Below the pieces are notes generated by a model that was given only the letters and a program-made list of their open reading frames with translations, was not told the origin of the DNA and did no database searches. Position numbers and translations under genes: made by a program. A stretch of DNA of 64,000 nt from Dichetophora obliterata (Eukaryota > Arthropoda > Insecta > Diptera > Sciomyzidae): contig OY986439.1 in the NCBI GenBank assembly GCA_963920525.1, positions 53,284,982-53,348,981 of the forward strand, in the 5' to 3' direction. Positions 50,801 to 61,577 of this stretch are shown here, one piece after another (position 1 is the first letter of the stretch; each line of letters starts with the position of its first letter).

Positions 50801-53800
50801 AGTTTGATGTATCCATTCCTTTGAATGAGAAGATTGAAAACTAGGAAACCTTTCACTTAACAATGCCATTTAGATCTTTACCAAAGTAGGTGGAAGAGTC
50901 TACTCCTAAGTATTTAACATTAATACAGCCTCTAGGCTCCCTGATCATTTGAATGTATTCGAAGCTGATCTTTCTATGCTGGATTCCCAGACATAAGGAT
51001 TTTCTAGGTAACTGCAAAGCAGATGAACTCGCTCGCACAGGTTATCAAACAGTTATCTACAGATAAGGCAAACCTTGGTATTTCTTGCATTCAGTACATT
51101 TCCTCTGCACTTGCCCAGCGCTGGCTCAAGCGTCAAACGTCTTTTAAGCTTTATCAAGAGCTCAATGTGGTTCCACTCGGACTGAAGGCCAAGTGTGCAG
51201 CGGTATCACAATGGAACTTATTGGTCTAAGTGAGCCGTGTTACGTGCGTTTTGGTGGCCAAAAATCATATCTTGGAGTTGAATAGACAGAATTTAATAAA
51301 ACTTGGTGCAGGATACTTGGAATAAAGCATATTTTCCAAGCGCGATGGAAAAAGTGAGCGCGATTCAACAAAGGGGCGGCGCGGGGCACTATCAATAAAA
51401 TACTGTATCTCGTCTAATACTGACACTAGTTTATTGAAATTGGGTATAGGGGTGGGTAGGATCGTTTCCGAGTATGTTGAAAAAGTGGCAGGATTCAATA
51501 AAGGGGCGTGGTACTATTAAATCAAAAATTGTAGTTTGGTTATTATTGATTATTGATTGATTGAGACCGAATCTGACGTGTGATGTATGAACTAAAATTA
51601 CATATATAAAAGGCTTTAAAAATAGCACTTCTAGAACGGTAAAAATGTTCTAAAATCGAGAAACAAAAAAACCTCAATTAAATGACATATATGACGCTAC
51701 ATAAATGACATATATAGTTTCCGGGGTCACCATGTTTTTTTATTTTTATTTTTTATAATTTTTTTATTTTTTGCTTTTAATAATTTTTTATTTTTTTTTT
51801 TTATATTTTTTTTGTTTTTTTTTTTTATTTTTTTTTTATTTTTGCTTTGAAAATTTTTTCTTTTAGGTTTTTTATATTTTTCCATTTAATATTTTTTTAT
51901 ATTATGTTGATTTTATATGATTTAAATGCAACTTCTAAATGTTTGATAGTTTAAATCATACTTGATTTTAAATACAAATTCTAGTTGTTTGATAGTTTAA
52001 AATCATTTTTTTATATTTTTTGATTCTAATATTTTTTTATTTATTGTTTTTGTATATTTTTTATTTTGCGCATTTATTATTATATTTGTTTTAAATTTTT
52101 TGTTCATTTAATTTTTTTTTTTAATTTTTTTTTTAATTTTTATTTTACCTTAAATTTTTATTCTTCATCCGAAAGAAATAAATTGTTTAAATAATCATTT
52201 TCGTCCAGTTCATCGTCTTCTGAATCTGAAATAATTTCGTTATTTTGAACTGAGTCATTCTCAAATTCAGGTGCAATGAGAAGGTGAAGGACTTGCTGCT
52301 GCAACGCTTTGAAGTTGATTATTTTTTAAGAAATTCTAATTTTGAACTTGAGGTGATTTACACAAATAATTGCCGAAAATCCAGTTTTTAATAAAACTGA
52401 GCCAATTAAAGCTCATATTTTTAAGAAGTCTATGTGTTAATAAAAAAGTAATTTATTTTATAAAAAATTTTTAAAAATATTTTTAAATGGTTTCGAAATT
52501 TGATATATTTGAATGAGAAATAATGAAAAATTAACATATTTTGATGAAAAAAACAGAATATGTTCAAATAAGTGATTTTTTCGGATTATTAAAATACATA
52601 TTTTGTACAATAAGGAACTGAAAAACTTTTCCTATTTCGTCCTACAATATATATTTTTTTTGTTCGGGAAAATGCTTAAAATTTAAAATGTGCATACAAA
52701 ATCAAGTAAAAAATTAATATAGGTCCTAGGGAGGTACCCCTAGGGTCTTACCGATTTCGACCATTTTCAGTATACATCTTTAACTCTATTATACTCTATT
52801 ATATCATTTTGACGAATTTTTGTCAAGATCGGTCAACCTTTGTATGTACCTCCCATACAAAATCACGAAAAAATTAATATAGGTCCAAAGGAGGTACCCG
52901 TAGGGTTGAACCGATTTCGATTATTTTCAGTACACATTTTTAACTCTATTTGATTACCATTTTGACGAATTTTTGTTAAGATCGGCTAACTTTTGTATGT
53001 ACCTCCCTTACAAAATCAAGTAAAATATTAATATAGGTCCAAGGGAAATACCCTAGGGTCCAACCGATTTCGACCATTTTTAAAATTTTTCTTAATTGGC
53101 TTAAATTAAGCATACAAAATTGCATTATTATAGGAGGAATCCTTCTAGTTTTGTCCATCGCTTATATGAAGACAGTTAACTGTGCGACGTTCGTTTTTTA
53201 TGAATTTCTCGAAAGTTATTAAAAACGTGCAAAAGTATGCATATCCTTCTTCAAGTAAAGATCTTAAAGAAAGCAATAGCATGTAAATTTTTTCAATTAC
53301 CAGCGGAATCTCGGGAATCTTCTTTAAGCGTGGCATTTTTTTTTAAACACCACTTTTGTGTTTTTAGTATGAGGAAAAATGGATTAAAAATAAAAGAATT
53401 AGAAGAAAAGAAAATATGTATATACATATTTTTTCAAAATTGTATTTAATGTATTTAATAAAGTGCTAACAATTTAAAAAAACTTTAAGAAATAGTTATA
53501 CTGTCGATGATTTCAAATGTTAAGTGTTAATAAAAAAATTTTAATAATTTTACTTCAATTCTGTTCCAAATTGTAATTTTTAATTTTATATTAATAATAT
53601 TTTGTCTCAGGGTACTTTAATGTGTCCCATTATGGATCGTAAGAATCATTTGGACACATAACATATTTGATTTTTGGCCACTTATTGCAATTCTTGGCCC
53701 AATGTACATCGACCAGAGTGAATACACTTATAGACAACAACTTCATAATTAAATTAAACAACATAGACTTAAATTACATATATAAAAAATAAAATAAGAA

Positions 53801-56394
53801 TTGACATTGGAAAATTCATGAACATTGACATTGAAAATTATACAAAATAATTTATGCCCCATAATTAAAAAAAAAAATCGGTGTTTTGTATAAAAGCTTT
53901 GTTTAAACAAAAAATTAAGCTTTTTAGGAAATAATATATCCATAAAATAAAAGCGCTAAATAAAAGTACAAATTAGCCCAAAGTAACCAATTTTAACCCT
54001 TTCTATAAAGGGTTAAAAAGGGCAAGTGCTTATTTTTCGAAAAGCTTCACTTAAATTGATAAAGATAATAATTTAATATGAAAAACCAAATTGAAAACAT
54101 ATTAGTTAAATTTATTCGGATTTTATTTAAAAAAAAAACTAGTGACCCAACAACATTTCTGAACCCGCTTTGGGGTAAAAATTCGCAGTTTTTTTGTAAA
54201 TTGTGAACATTTTTAGCTAATTCAATTAATTTTCAATTTTTGGAACACTTAAGTCAGCATTGATGTTATCACAATATTTTGAATTTATTCTTATTAATTT
54301 TGTGTCTTTTTTTTTACACAGAGTAAAAACTGATATGCAAAGCATCTTAGAACATGACTTCTTCGGTGTCGGCATAAATATGTTTGTACTCATTTATGTA
54401 CAAACATTTATAAAACGCACAACACAATTATAAGAACCCGGTCAAAGCTGTTTCAAGGGCTGAAATGGCTAAAACGTTATTTCGTTTGCTTGCATTACTT
54501 AAGTTATGTTGAAGTGAAAGACTTAATATTGAAAAAAGATTTTTTTTTTCTAATTGCAGGCTGGCAACTATGTGCGCGATGACGTTGTTTCATCCACCAT
54601 ACAACTTGTCTCTAGCAGTCCCGTTGCTGAGCAGACATACATAACCAATCGTTTCTATGAGTCGCTGCAGGTAGCAAATCATTGCGAGGATAAGCAACCA
54701 CTGCTGCAAGTGGCCGTGTGGGCCATCGGCGAGTATGGTGACTTGTTCATGTATGGTCCAAATGATGATGGTAAGTGTTGTTCAGTACAACATCGTCATA
54801 AGACAATTCCATTAATTGTATTTTTAAAATTCCTTGCAGAATTTGAACGTCCCACTGAGAGCGATTTGATTGCTTTGTATCATAAATTCCTAACTTCTGC
54901 TCAAGTATCGACAACAAGTAAACAATATGCTTTGGTGTCGTTGGCCAAGCTAAGCACACGTCTTCAAAGCTGTGTGGAGTATGTTGTTGCACTTTTGAAA
55001 AAAGTTTAAGATTAATAAAAAAAAATTAATTTTTATCACGGTTTCCAGAGAAATTCAGGCGCTGATTACTTCCTTTGGCAGCCATCTCAACGTGGATCTA
55101 CAACAGCGTGGCGTTGAGTTTACACAACTCTTTGGCAGCTACAATCACTTGCGTCCGCCGTTGCTTGAAAAAATGCCACCGATGCAGGTGAGTCGCATGT
55201 CTGCACAGAATGGTGGCAGCGGTGGATCATTTGATGACAACAGTCCAGACTTGATTGAAAACGGCGTTGGCGAAGAGCAACAGCAACAGCTGCTGGCAAA
55301 CGAAAGCAATATGAATACCATGGGTGATAATACAGTAAGTGTCACTTAATAAATTTTATAAGCAATGCTTTTATTTACCACCCTCGTATTAACGCCCTTG
55401 TATTTGTGTTTCAAACAGAATATACTGCTTGATCTACTCGGTGGAGTTGATCTATCGACACCCGCCTCAACAACAAACACAACAATAGCCATTGCTACAG
55501 ACTTTTCGAATGCTGTACAAAAGAAAAACACCAAGAATGCAAATGAAATATCGAATAATCAGGACTTTCTTGATTTGCTTGGTCTGGATATGTCATTGTC
55601 GGTGCCTGCATCGACAAATATGAATAGCGGTGGCTTAGGCTTAGATCTTGCAGTTCTTGGAACCGCCAGCACTCCAACAAATGGCAACGATTTGTCAGCA
55701 ACAAATACTTTAAATCATTTGCTAAGTGGCGGCGCCACGAGCTCAATTTTTGAATCAACTAGTATTATACACACAGGTGCTACGACAACAATAGCGCCTT
55801 TAGGTATGCTTACGGAGATAAACGATGCGCCAACGGGGACAACTAACGTCGTAGTGGTAAGCATTGAGCATTCTTTAGTTGTATTTTTTTTTAATGTGTC
55901 ATAAATTTTATTTGCAGCCTGAAGGTCCAAAACTAACGGCCCTGAATAAGAATGGTATACTTGTTCAATTAGTTCCGGTCAAGGCTAGCGATTGCATGCA
56001 GATCTATATGACTACAACAAATAGTTCTGACAAAACGCTGGAACAATATCTTTTCCAGGTAAGCTTCCTCACTTGCCTGTTACCTTAAATGTTTAAAATT
56101 TATGCACACTCTGTACTTTCGCTAGGCGGCAGTTCCTAAAAGTTTTACGCTGCAAATGCTATCGCCATCTGGTTCACTACTGCCACCAGGCGGTGCCATA
56201 ACGCAGGAAATGCGTGTCGTTAGTACGTCCAAGGTAAGTGTTACGAGCTTGAAAAATCAAAAAGGTGCTTTTATTTTATCTCTCATCCACAGGCTTTACT
56301 TCGCATGAGGTTGCGCATATCATACGTTGTTGATGGACAATCTGTGCTGGAGCAAACTGAAGTAACCGGGTTCCCGGATAATTCTCCCGAATAG
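44862..56394 (+). CDS. AP-1gamma: AP-1 complex subunit gamma (gamma-adaptin)
   Basis: Coding exons: 44862-44923 (internal ATG 44881), 45055-45196, 45272-45460, 45535-45773, 46649-46725, 48844-49100, 49181-49565, 54560-54770, 54840-54978, 55049-55334, 55419-55856, 55918-56058, 56126-56233, 56293-56394. All phases agree; from ATG 44881 the product is 918 residues. It is the large trans-Golgi/endosome clathrin adaptor subunit. The trunk starts at Met17 ([20 protein letters not shown]), followed by [56 protein letters not shown] and [13 protein letters not shown]. The hinge holds clathrin-box-like LLDLLG and FLDLLG motifs. The ear (exons 55918-56394) has [16 protein letters not shown] and [20 protein letters not shown] sequence. 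The trunk matches Drosophila almost residue for residue. The intron at 49566-54559 is full of transposon relics. Confidence 0.96.
46121..46275 (+). mobile_element. tRNA-like SINE head
   Basis: A box TAGTCTAGTGG (46132-46142) and B box GGTTCGAATCT (46169-46179) are good. The T stem ACCCAGA/TCTGGGT pairs perfectly and a D stem GTC/GAC is possible. The anticodon stem and acceptor do not pair well, and the sequence runs on into unrelated DNA, so it is read as a SINE or tRNA pseudogene rather than a functional tRNA. Confidence 0.55.
46314..46434. mobile_element. Short MITE, GCTAAATTCACACTGAGAG ends
   Basis: GCTAAATTCACACTGAGAG at the left is matched by CTCTCAGTGTGAATATAGC at the right; sub-terminal GCTAAATG/CATTTAGC also pair. 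No clear target duplication was seen. Confidence 0.7.
46726..47283. other. AP-1gamma intron upstream of the microexon
   Basis: AT-rich, with a long T-rich tract at about 47098-47240 ahead of the microexon. The small open frames on both strands are compositional. Confidence 0.4.
47284..47301 (+). CDS. AP-1gamma: Probable 18-nt AP-1gamma cassette microexon
   Basis: GATAGCGGAAATCGAGAG is preceded by TTGCTTGCCAG and followed by GTATGA, acceptable splice sites. The upstream exon ends in phase 0 (46725) and the downstream exon starts in phase 0 (48844), so inclusion adds exactly DSGNRE between HFKK and IVPNLV without shifting the frame. A T-rich tract and two TGC words just before the acceptor fit the layout known for neural microexons. 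Absent transcript data, it could be a chance pairing of splice-like sites. Confidence 0.5.
47302..48843. other. AP-1gamma intron with a minus-strand tRNA-like SINE
   Basis: A (TA)n run lies at about 47434-47455. At 47690-47815 the minus strand shows a B-box-like GTTCGAACACC (plus-strand 47746-47757) and an A-box-like GTCGAGTGG (47795-47803), so an old tRNA-derived SINE is likely. The rest is not recognised. Confidence 0.4.
49566..49855. other. Start of AP-1gamma 5-kb intron
   Basis: AT-rich intron DNA after the exon ending at 49565; nothing recognised. Confidence 0.4.
49860..50740 (+). pseudogene. LINE reverse transcriptase relic with 3' end
   Basis: Reads [38 protein letters not shown], then in other frames [56 protein letters not shown] and [30 protein letters not shown]. 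This is the RT core and C-terminal end of a CR1/jockey-type LINE. The FADD box has decayed (QTTATFA), and frameshifts abound. The ending GGGTGCATCGCCTGAGC at about 50720 looks like the element's 3' end. Confidence 0.75.
50750..51260 (+). pseudogene. RNase H domain relic of a second LINE
   Basis: At about 50975-51040 the plus strand reads [20 protein letters not shown], the end of an RNase H domain (the HxGxxGNxxADxLA pattern, with [11 protein letters not shown] here), as carried by I, R1 or LOA-type LINEs. [18 protein letters not shown] follows near 51110. It differs in type from the RT relic before it. ACTAGTAAGGAATTA at about 50759 is shared with the repeat element at 7321. Confidence 0.6.
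51265..52690. other. Intron with T-rich low-complexity block
   Basis: 51735-52150 is a T-rich low-complexity block. Otherwise unrecognised; a paired AAATTCTAGTTGTTTGATAG-like word repeats at about 51935 and 51980. Confidence 0.5.
52695..53095. repeat. ~157-bp tandem repeat, 2.5 units
   Basis: Units start at TACAAAATCA near 52695, 52855 and 53009. Each contains TTAATATAGGTCC, AACCGATTTCGA, TTTTAACTCTAT and GACGAATTTTTGT. The third unit is partial. The array is well preserved compared with other tandem repeats here. Confidence 0.85.
53100..54340. other. Intron sequence, nothing recognised
   Basis: AT-rich intron DNA with several chance open frames and no repeat ends recognised. Confidence 0.4.
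54345..54478 (+). mobile_element. SINE family 1, 5'-truncated copy
   Basis: TCGGCATAAA, ACATTTATAAAACGCACAAC, GGTCAAAGCTGTTTCAAGGG and CTGAAATGGC match the 3' half of the SINE at 15.6 kb. The tRNA-like head is missing. It lies about 80 bases before the acceptor of the exon at 54560. Confidence 0.75.
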
Positions 56395-58750
56395 AAATAA
56401 ATCAAAATTAAATAAAAAATCTAAAAAAACTACGCAGTATAAGCATATAATATGTTAATAGAAGACATAAGCAAAAAACCCCTCCCATAAAGATCGTATC
56501 GTTGCTCTTGCGCACACTTTGTGTAACTCCATCGGTTTTCGAAATTGAATGGAAATCAAGCTCTGCTAAACATCAGCATTATTTTGCGGGTTAACTTAAT
56601 ATTGTTCAAATAAAAATAAATCGCAGCTGAAAACATTTAAATTTCCTACTATTTATATGAAAATTTAGAACTCATTTTAGTTCTCTTGGAAAATTTTTAA
56701 AAATGGCGATACACCAAGTGTGCACTAGAGTGACGACATATAGTATATATATAAATAAATATATTTTGTAATATAAATTAAAATTCAATCAGCAAAACAA
56801 TAAAATTCCACACGCAAATATATATATATATAAAACATAACATTCGAAATTATTGTAAAAAGCCAACCATTTTAATTAGAAAATTCAAAATTGTTTTCTT
56901 CGTTTCTATATCTGCAAAATTGTTAATTTGATTAATATGTATTTAAAAAGTTTATTTATGAAATTATTTGTTTCTCTTGCTATTTAAGCTATTAAAATTT
57001 AAGTTATTAAAAAAAAATCGATAAAAGAAAAGACACTGTCGGCATACTTTTTGAACTAAGTGGCAACATGAATTAAGTTTATATACTATATGAAAATTAT
57101 CTTAATGTATTTTGTGTGAAATTAAATTTGGTCCCTTATTTGTGCATAATCGTAATTTACTTGTGCTTAACTCTTGCATTGCCTATTCTGCAAAAAATGT
57201 TTGTCTTTTTATTTAAACATTATTGAATTAAAATGTTCAAGTATTTCTTGAATTTCTTTGCAAAGTTGAAATAAGCTGTAAAAAAATAAACGATGTGTAA
57301 TACAATAATTTAGAGTGCGCCTTATTTTTTGTCTTGAATGATGCAGTGCTGAAGAAAAAGTAACAAATTAAAAAACTAAATATATATAAAAAATATCGTT
57401 TAAATACATGCACGAAACTTCTTTATGAACTCTTAATTTTTAACAGCCTACAATAATTAATTATTTTAATTAAAATATAAAATATATCGCTAAATGTACT
57501 TAAAAATGAGTAAACAAAAAAGAACAACAACTTGTACGAAACTGATGAAATATTTAGTTACAATAGTTAAATAGTTATTTAAAAAAAAAATATATATATA
57601 TATAATGAAGATATATAAGCATAAAAATAAACATATTAGGTACATCAAACAATTATAAAAAGATGGAAATAAATATGGTTTTGTTTTTATATATGCATTT
57701 ATGGCTTGTATTGTATTTTTCAGCGGGATAAGTTTCAAGGGCAATCGTTACAATTTCTTAAAAATATTGAAAAGAAATTAATTTTTCGTTTATTTATTTG
57801 ATATACGATTTTATCACTATTCGCGTTAACTAGACAACTATTAAAAAGCGCTACGTTAGCAGTTGTGTTTGTTGAGCGTTGACATTTAAGTTCTTGTCAA
57901 CATAATCAACAATTTAAAACAAAAATCTATTGGAAACATTTTCAAAATAGACATCTACCATACATTATTTTGTCGATATTTTTCACCTCAACACTTTGTA
58001 GTTTTTGATTGGCACAGAGCCTGAACAGAAAATTCACCTTTTAACCTTTCCTGTACCGATATTTCTATATACAGGTTGGCCCGCGATAGAGTGCAACTAT
58101 TTAAAGAGGTGAAAGGTGATGTCGACTTTAGCAAAAAATCGTATGAGAGGGGAGGTCTATTTTACATCCTTAGGAGTTACAGGGTTAATTAGTATGTGTC
58201 TGTTAGGAAATGCATAATGATTGAAAACTGCTTTTGCAGTACAAGCAAAATATTAAAAAAAGGGCACTTTTGCAGTACTGCAAACGTTAAGCATTCTAAA
58301 CTGTAATTTTTCTATTAAGCGTCACTCATCATTTGCATGAAAAAATTCACGCTGCAATTTGGACGCTTGAAAAAATGCCAGTTGTGAACATACTGTAAAT
58401 CGTGATGTATTTCCGAATAGACTCTATTTCATGACTTTGATGCACATTTTTGTTTTTAGCACTAACTCAGGGAAAACTAATTTTAAGAAGTCATTTGAAA
58501 GGCAATTTGAAAGGCATCAACGAACTCTTCCGACTTACCCATTCCTGAGCTGTGCTCGTGTGAAGATGAAATCAATCCGTGGAAACTACTAAATTGCAAG
58601 TTTGAGCGAAATTTTCTCTGAATTTTGCGTAATAGATAAAATTTTTTTAGCACCAAATTTGTTATTTATTTAATTTCCTTTCTAATGACATCAAAATCAT
58701 CGAACAGTTCTTATAATTTTTATTTTTTTTAACAAAATACTAATAAATAT
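56395..58750. other. AP-1gamma 3' untranslated and downstream region
   Basis: AATAAA-type words occur right after the stop (56396) and at about 56618 and 56800. The remainder is AT-rich with (TA)n runs near 56820 and 57590. No gene recognised. Confidence 0.5.
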
Positions 58751-58751
58751 T

Positions 58752-58976
58752 CAGCCTAATTCTAAATGATTTTTTCCAGGGAATTGGAAAAGAAATTTTT
58801 CAATTTTAAGATAGCAGATAAAGATATTAAATTTTTTTGTTTACGCTCATGAATACTGACAGTTGATGAATAAATTGGCATTAAAAATTTCCAAAATTTT
58901 TTTAAACTTTATGAAATGTTTAAAATGAAAACTACTTTTTTCGAATTCCCGGGAAAAATCATTCAGAATTGGGCTG
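58752..58976. mobile_element. Second copy of the CAGCCCGATTC MITE
   Basis: The ends CAGCCTAATTCTAAATGATT and AATCATTCAGAATTGGGCTG and the interior words AATTGGCATTAAAAATTTCC and AAAATGAAAACT match the copy at 35389-35608 in the same orientation. Flanks ATT and TTT agree at 2 of 3. It is more diverged at its ends than the first copy. Confidence 0.8.
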
Positions 58977-58979
58977 TTT

Positions 58980-60500
58980 ATGTTTTTAGTTTAGTGTAGT
59001 TTTTAAAGTACAACAAACTTTGTTATTTTTAAAAATATACTTATGATTTTGATGGCATTGAAAAGAAAATGAAATATATCGAAAATTGTATGCTACAAAA
59101 TTTCAATTTATTACGCATAATTCAGAGAAAATTGCTCTCAAACTTGAAATTAAGTAGTTTCAACGAATTGATTTTATCTTCTAATAGCTACTGATGCCGA
59201 AAATCTTCACTGAATTTCTTGTGCTATATATGAAAGAGTTCTTGTATACGGAGATAAATAATTTTCCTGTATCAAGAAATACTGGCTTGATTCTAGATTT
59301 TGTCAAATCAATTCTAATTTAATTGAATTAAGCATTTTAAACTATTTGATACGATTTTAAACATTAAGTTTTTATTTACTTGAATTGAGAATTTCATGCT
59401 TGAGTAAGAACCGATATTCTTCTTGCTTTGAGCGAGCATTGAATACTTAAATATTTATCTTCGAGGACATTAACTGATTTATGAAGTTTATAATAAAGAC
59501 AAACTTTTCACTTGAATTAAATAATTTTTTCATTTCTTAACAGAAATTTAAATAATGTACTAAAACATTTTTGAATAAAGGATGTCAATTTTGTAACTAT
59601 CATCTATTAATAGTTTCGTTAAAAAATTTTACTTTTTTGGAATTAGAAAACTTGTCAATAAAAATATGTTATCATTTATTGGTAATAAAGTTTTTCTTAC
59701 ATATTTACAATTAGATTTATTTCATAATTCCTTCAATTTTATTTTGTAGATTAACAGCATCCCAGTGTGCCCAACAGATGCGTGTCGAATTCGAGACGGA
59801 CTTACTTTTTCGTATTTTTTATCCGAAACGGATTGCGTTCCACATTCTGAACTGATCTTTTTTCATATGAAATTTCTCTCAAAAATACGAATCAGACTTC
59901 ATATACAAATTCGTTTCGGACTCTTTTTTTAATAATGCGAATTCGCAACGGACTCGTTTTTTTTAAATAGTTCGGATTCAAAACGGAACAATAAAACTTA
60001 TGCTATATTCAAAATATTTTTTATTCCTCTGTTATATAAGTTAGGATATGGAACTTTATTTTAATAATGATATAGCACGTGCCAAATATAAACAATTTAT
60101 TTGAAATAAAAATAAATACACATTGTTTTTCGTATCCCTAATCCACTGAAAATAAAATAAAAGATTTTATAACAAGTTTAAGACTGCCTTTTATGTTAAC
60201 GTTGTGGCAATTTGTTTTCTTTGTTAACTTTGTGACCGGAACGGGTTCAAACCGGTCCGTCGAATCATAAATAAGCAAAATGCGTACTAACGGGCTCGTA
60301 ATGGATCCGCAGTAATGGATCTGTTTATGCAGTTATGACACTGGCTTTATTAGAATCTTAAATATATAAAATGAACAGCACACAAAAAAAAGCGATATAT
60401 TTTTCAATGCGTGTGAAGAAACAACATCAAGTGACAACAAATCCTAAACTGTCACTTTTCAATACTAGAAAAAGTAAAAAATTCTTCACTTTTTCAGCTG
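58980..60500. other. Intergenic DNA with degenerate ACGGACTCG repeats
   Basis: At 59770-60000 and 60220-60330 words like CGAATTCG, ACGGACTCGTTTTTT and GAAACGGA recur several times, a degenerate short tandem repeat. The rest is AT-rich with no gene seen. Confidence 0.4.
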
Positions 60501-60508
60501 CTAGCGGC

Positions 60509-60670
60509 CATGGTGTAAGAAATCAAGGTGTAAGCGACGTCAACGTCGTTTGCTAAAACAGTCAACTTGTGTATGAGTGAAAGACGCAGAAAAGTTGATT
60601 TTGTATGTAAAGTTTGACAGCTTTAGCAAACGACCTAGACGTCGCTTACACCTTGATTTCTTACACCATG
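60509..60670. mobile_element. hAT-like palindromic MITE, exact 8-bp duplication
   Basis: CATGGTGTAAGAAATCAAGG at the left and CCTTGATTTCTTACACCATG at the right are exact inverses, with arms continuing through GTGTAAGCGACGTC and CGTTTGCTAAA. CTAGCGGC flanks both ends (60501-60508 and 60671-60678). A CANGGTG end with an 8-bp duplication is typical of hAT elements. The perfect duplication suggests a fairly recent insertion. Confidence 0.9.
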
Positions 60671-60719
60671 CTAGCGGCTAAAAATTTGACGTTCAATATT
60701 GAATTGTGACTTTACGCAT

Positions 60720-61100
60720 TTGTTTTGTTAAGTTTTCATTTGTTGTGGTGTCAAAAAGTTTAATTATTTTGTGTTTTCTGGTATTCTTGCGTGCTATATA
60801 AAACAACACTCCAGCCGCAAAATCAAATACAATTGCTGCCCAACCCTACTACGCTGCCGCAATAAAATTGTGTTGGAACAGCAAGCTGGTTTCAAGCAAA
60901 AAAGCAACAATCTGAGCAGTGCATTCCGTGCTGTCTGCAAGCGCTATTGCAGCAGCTGACCTGCAACAAATACAGACCACTAACGGCCAAACGCTGCAGC
61001 TGATACAGCACGCTAGTTTGGAAAAAATGGAAATTCTCTCTCAAGTTCTGTGCGAAACGCAACTCAATCTTGCTTCAATTGCATATTTATAAAAGAAGAA
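60720..61100. other. GC-richer block, origin unknown
   Basis: Composition is unlike the flanks. One frame at about 60945-61091 reads QQIQTTNGQTLQLIQHASLE and continues to a stop; another upstream reads FKQKSNNLSSAFRAVCKRYC. These may be remnants of a transposon or retrogene; no family was recognised. Confidence 0.3.
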
Positions 61101-61577
61101 GGTGAACCTCAACGAAAAATAAAAAAGTAAAAATAAAAAGAAAAGTAGTAAAAGTTTGATTTTTCTAATTTGATTTTTGGTTAAAACGTCATATTGGACA
61201 GCTTACTATATATTACCCCTTCTCTCTAAGTATTCCTTTCCCTTTTATCCGTGGCTAGTTTTAAGATCTTAAAAATACTACAACAAGCCCGTGTCATAAC
61301 AGCTTTAGTGCACATTGGGAATCTCATCTTTGTATTGATAGATTTTTTTATGAATGTATAGTTTATCTTAAAACTGTTTAAAAATATGTTTTCTTTTATT
61401 TCTAATCATAACTAGATATTCAGTATGTATTTTATAAGATAAGATTTAGTGCTACAGTTCAGTCGAGTCCACCTTGGTTCGAACTGAGGTGATAGATAAG
61501 TGAGAAAGAAAAGGAAGTCGGACAACTGTAGAAATATGTGAATTGGAATCTGAGGCAAGAGTAGCCTTTCTTAATTC

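Noticed and set aside
7490..53095. Common origin of the 150-bp array at 7.5-8.1 kb and the 157-bp array at 52.7-53.1 kb
   Set aside because: They share a TTTGTATGGGAGGTA-like word in opposite orientation and a similar period, but the rest of the units do not match by eye.
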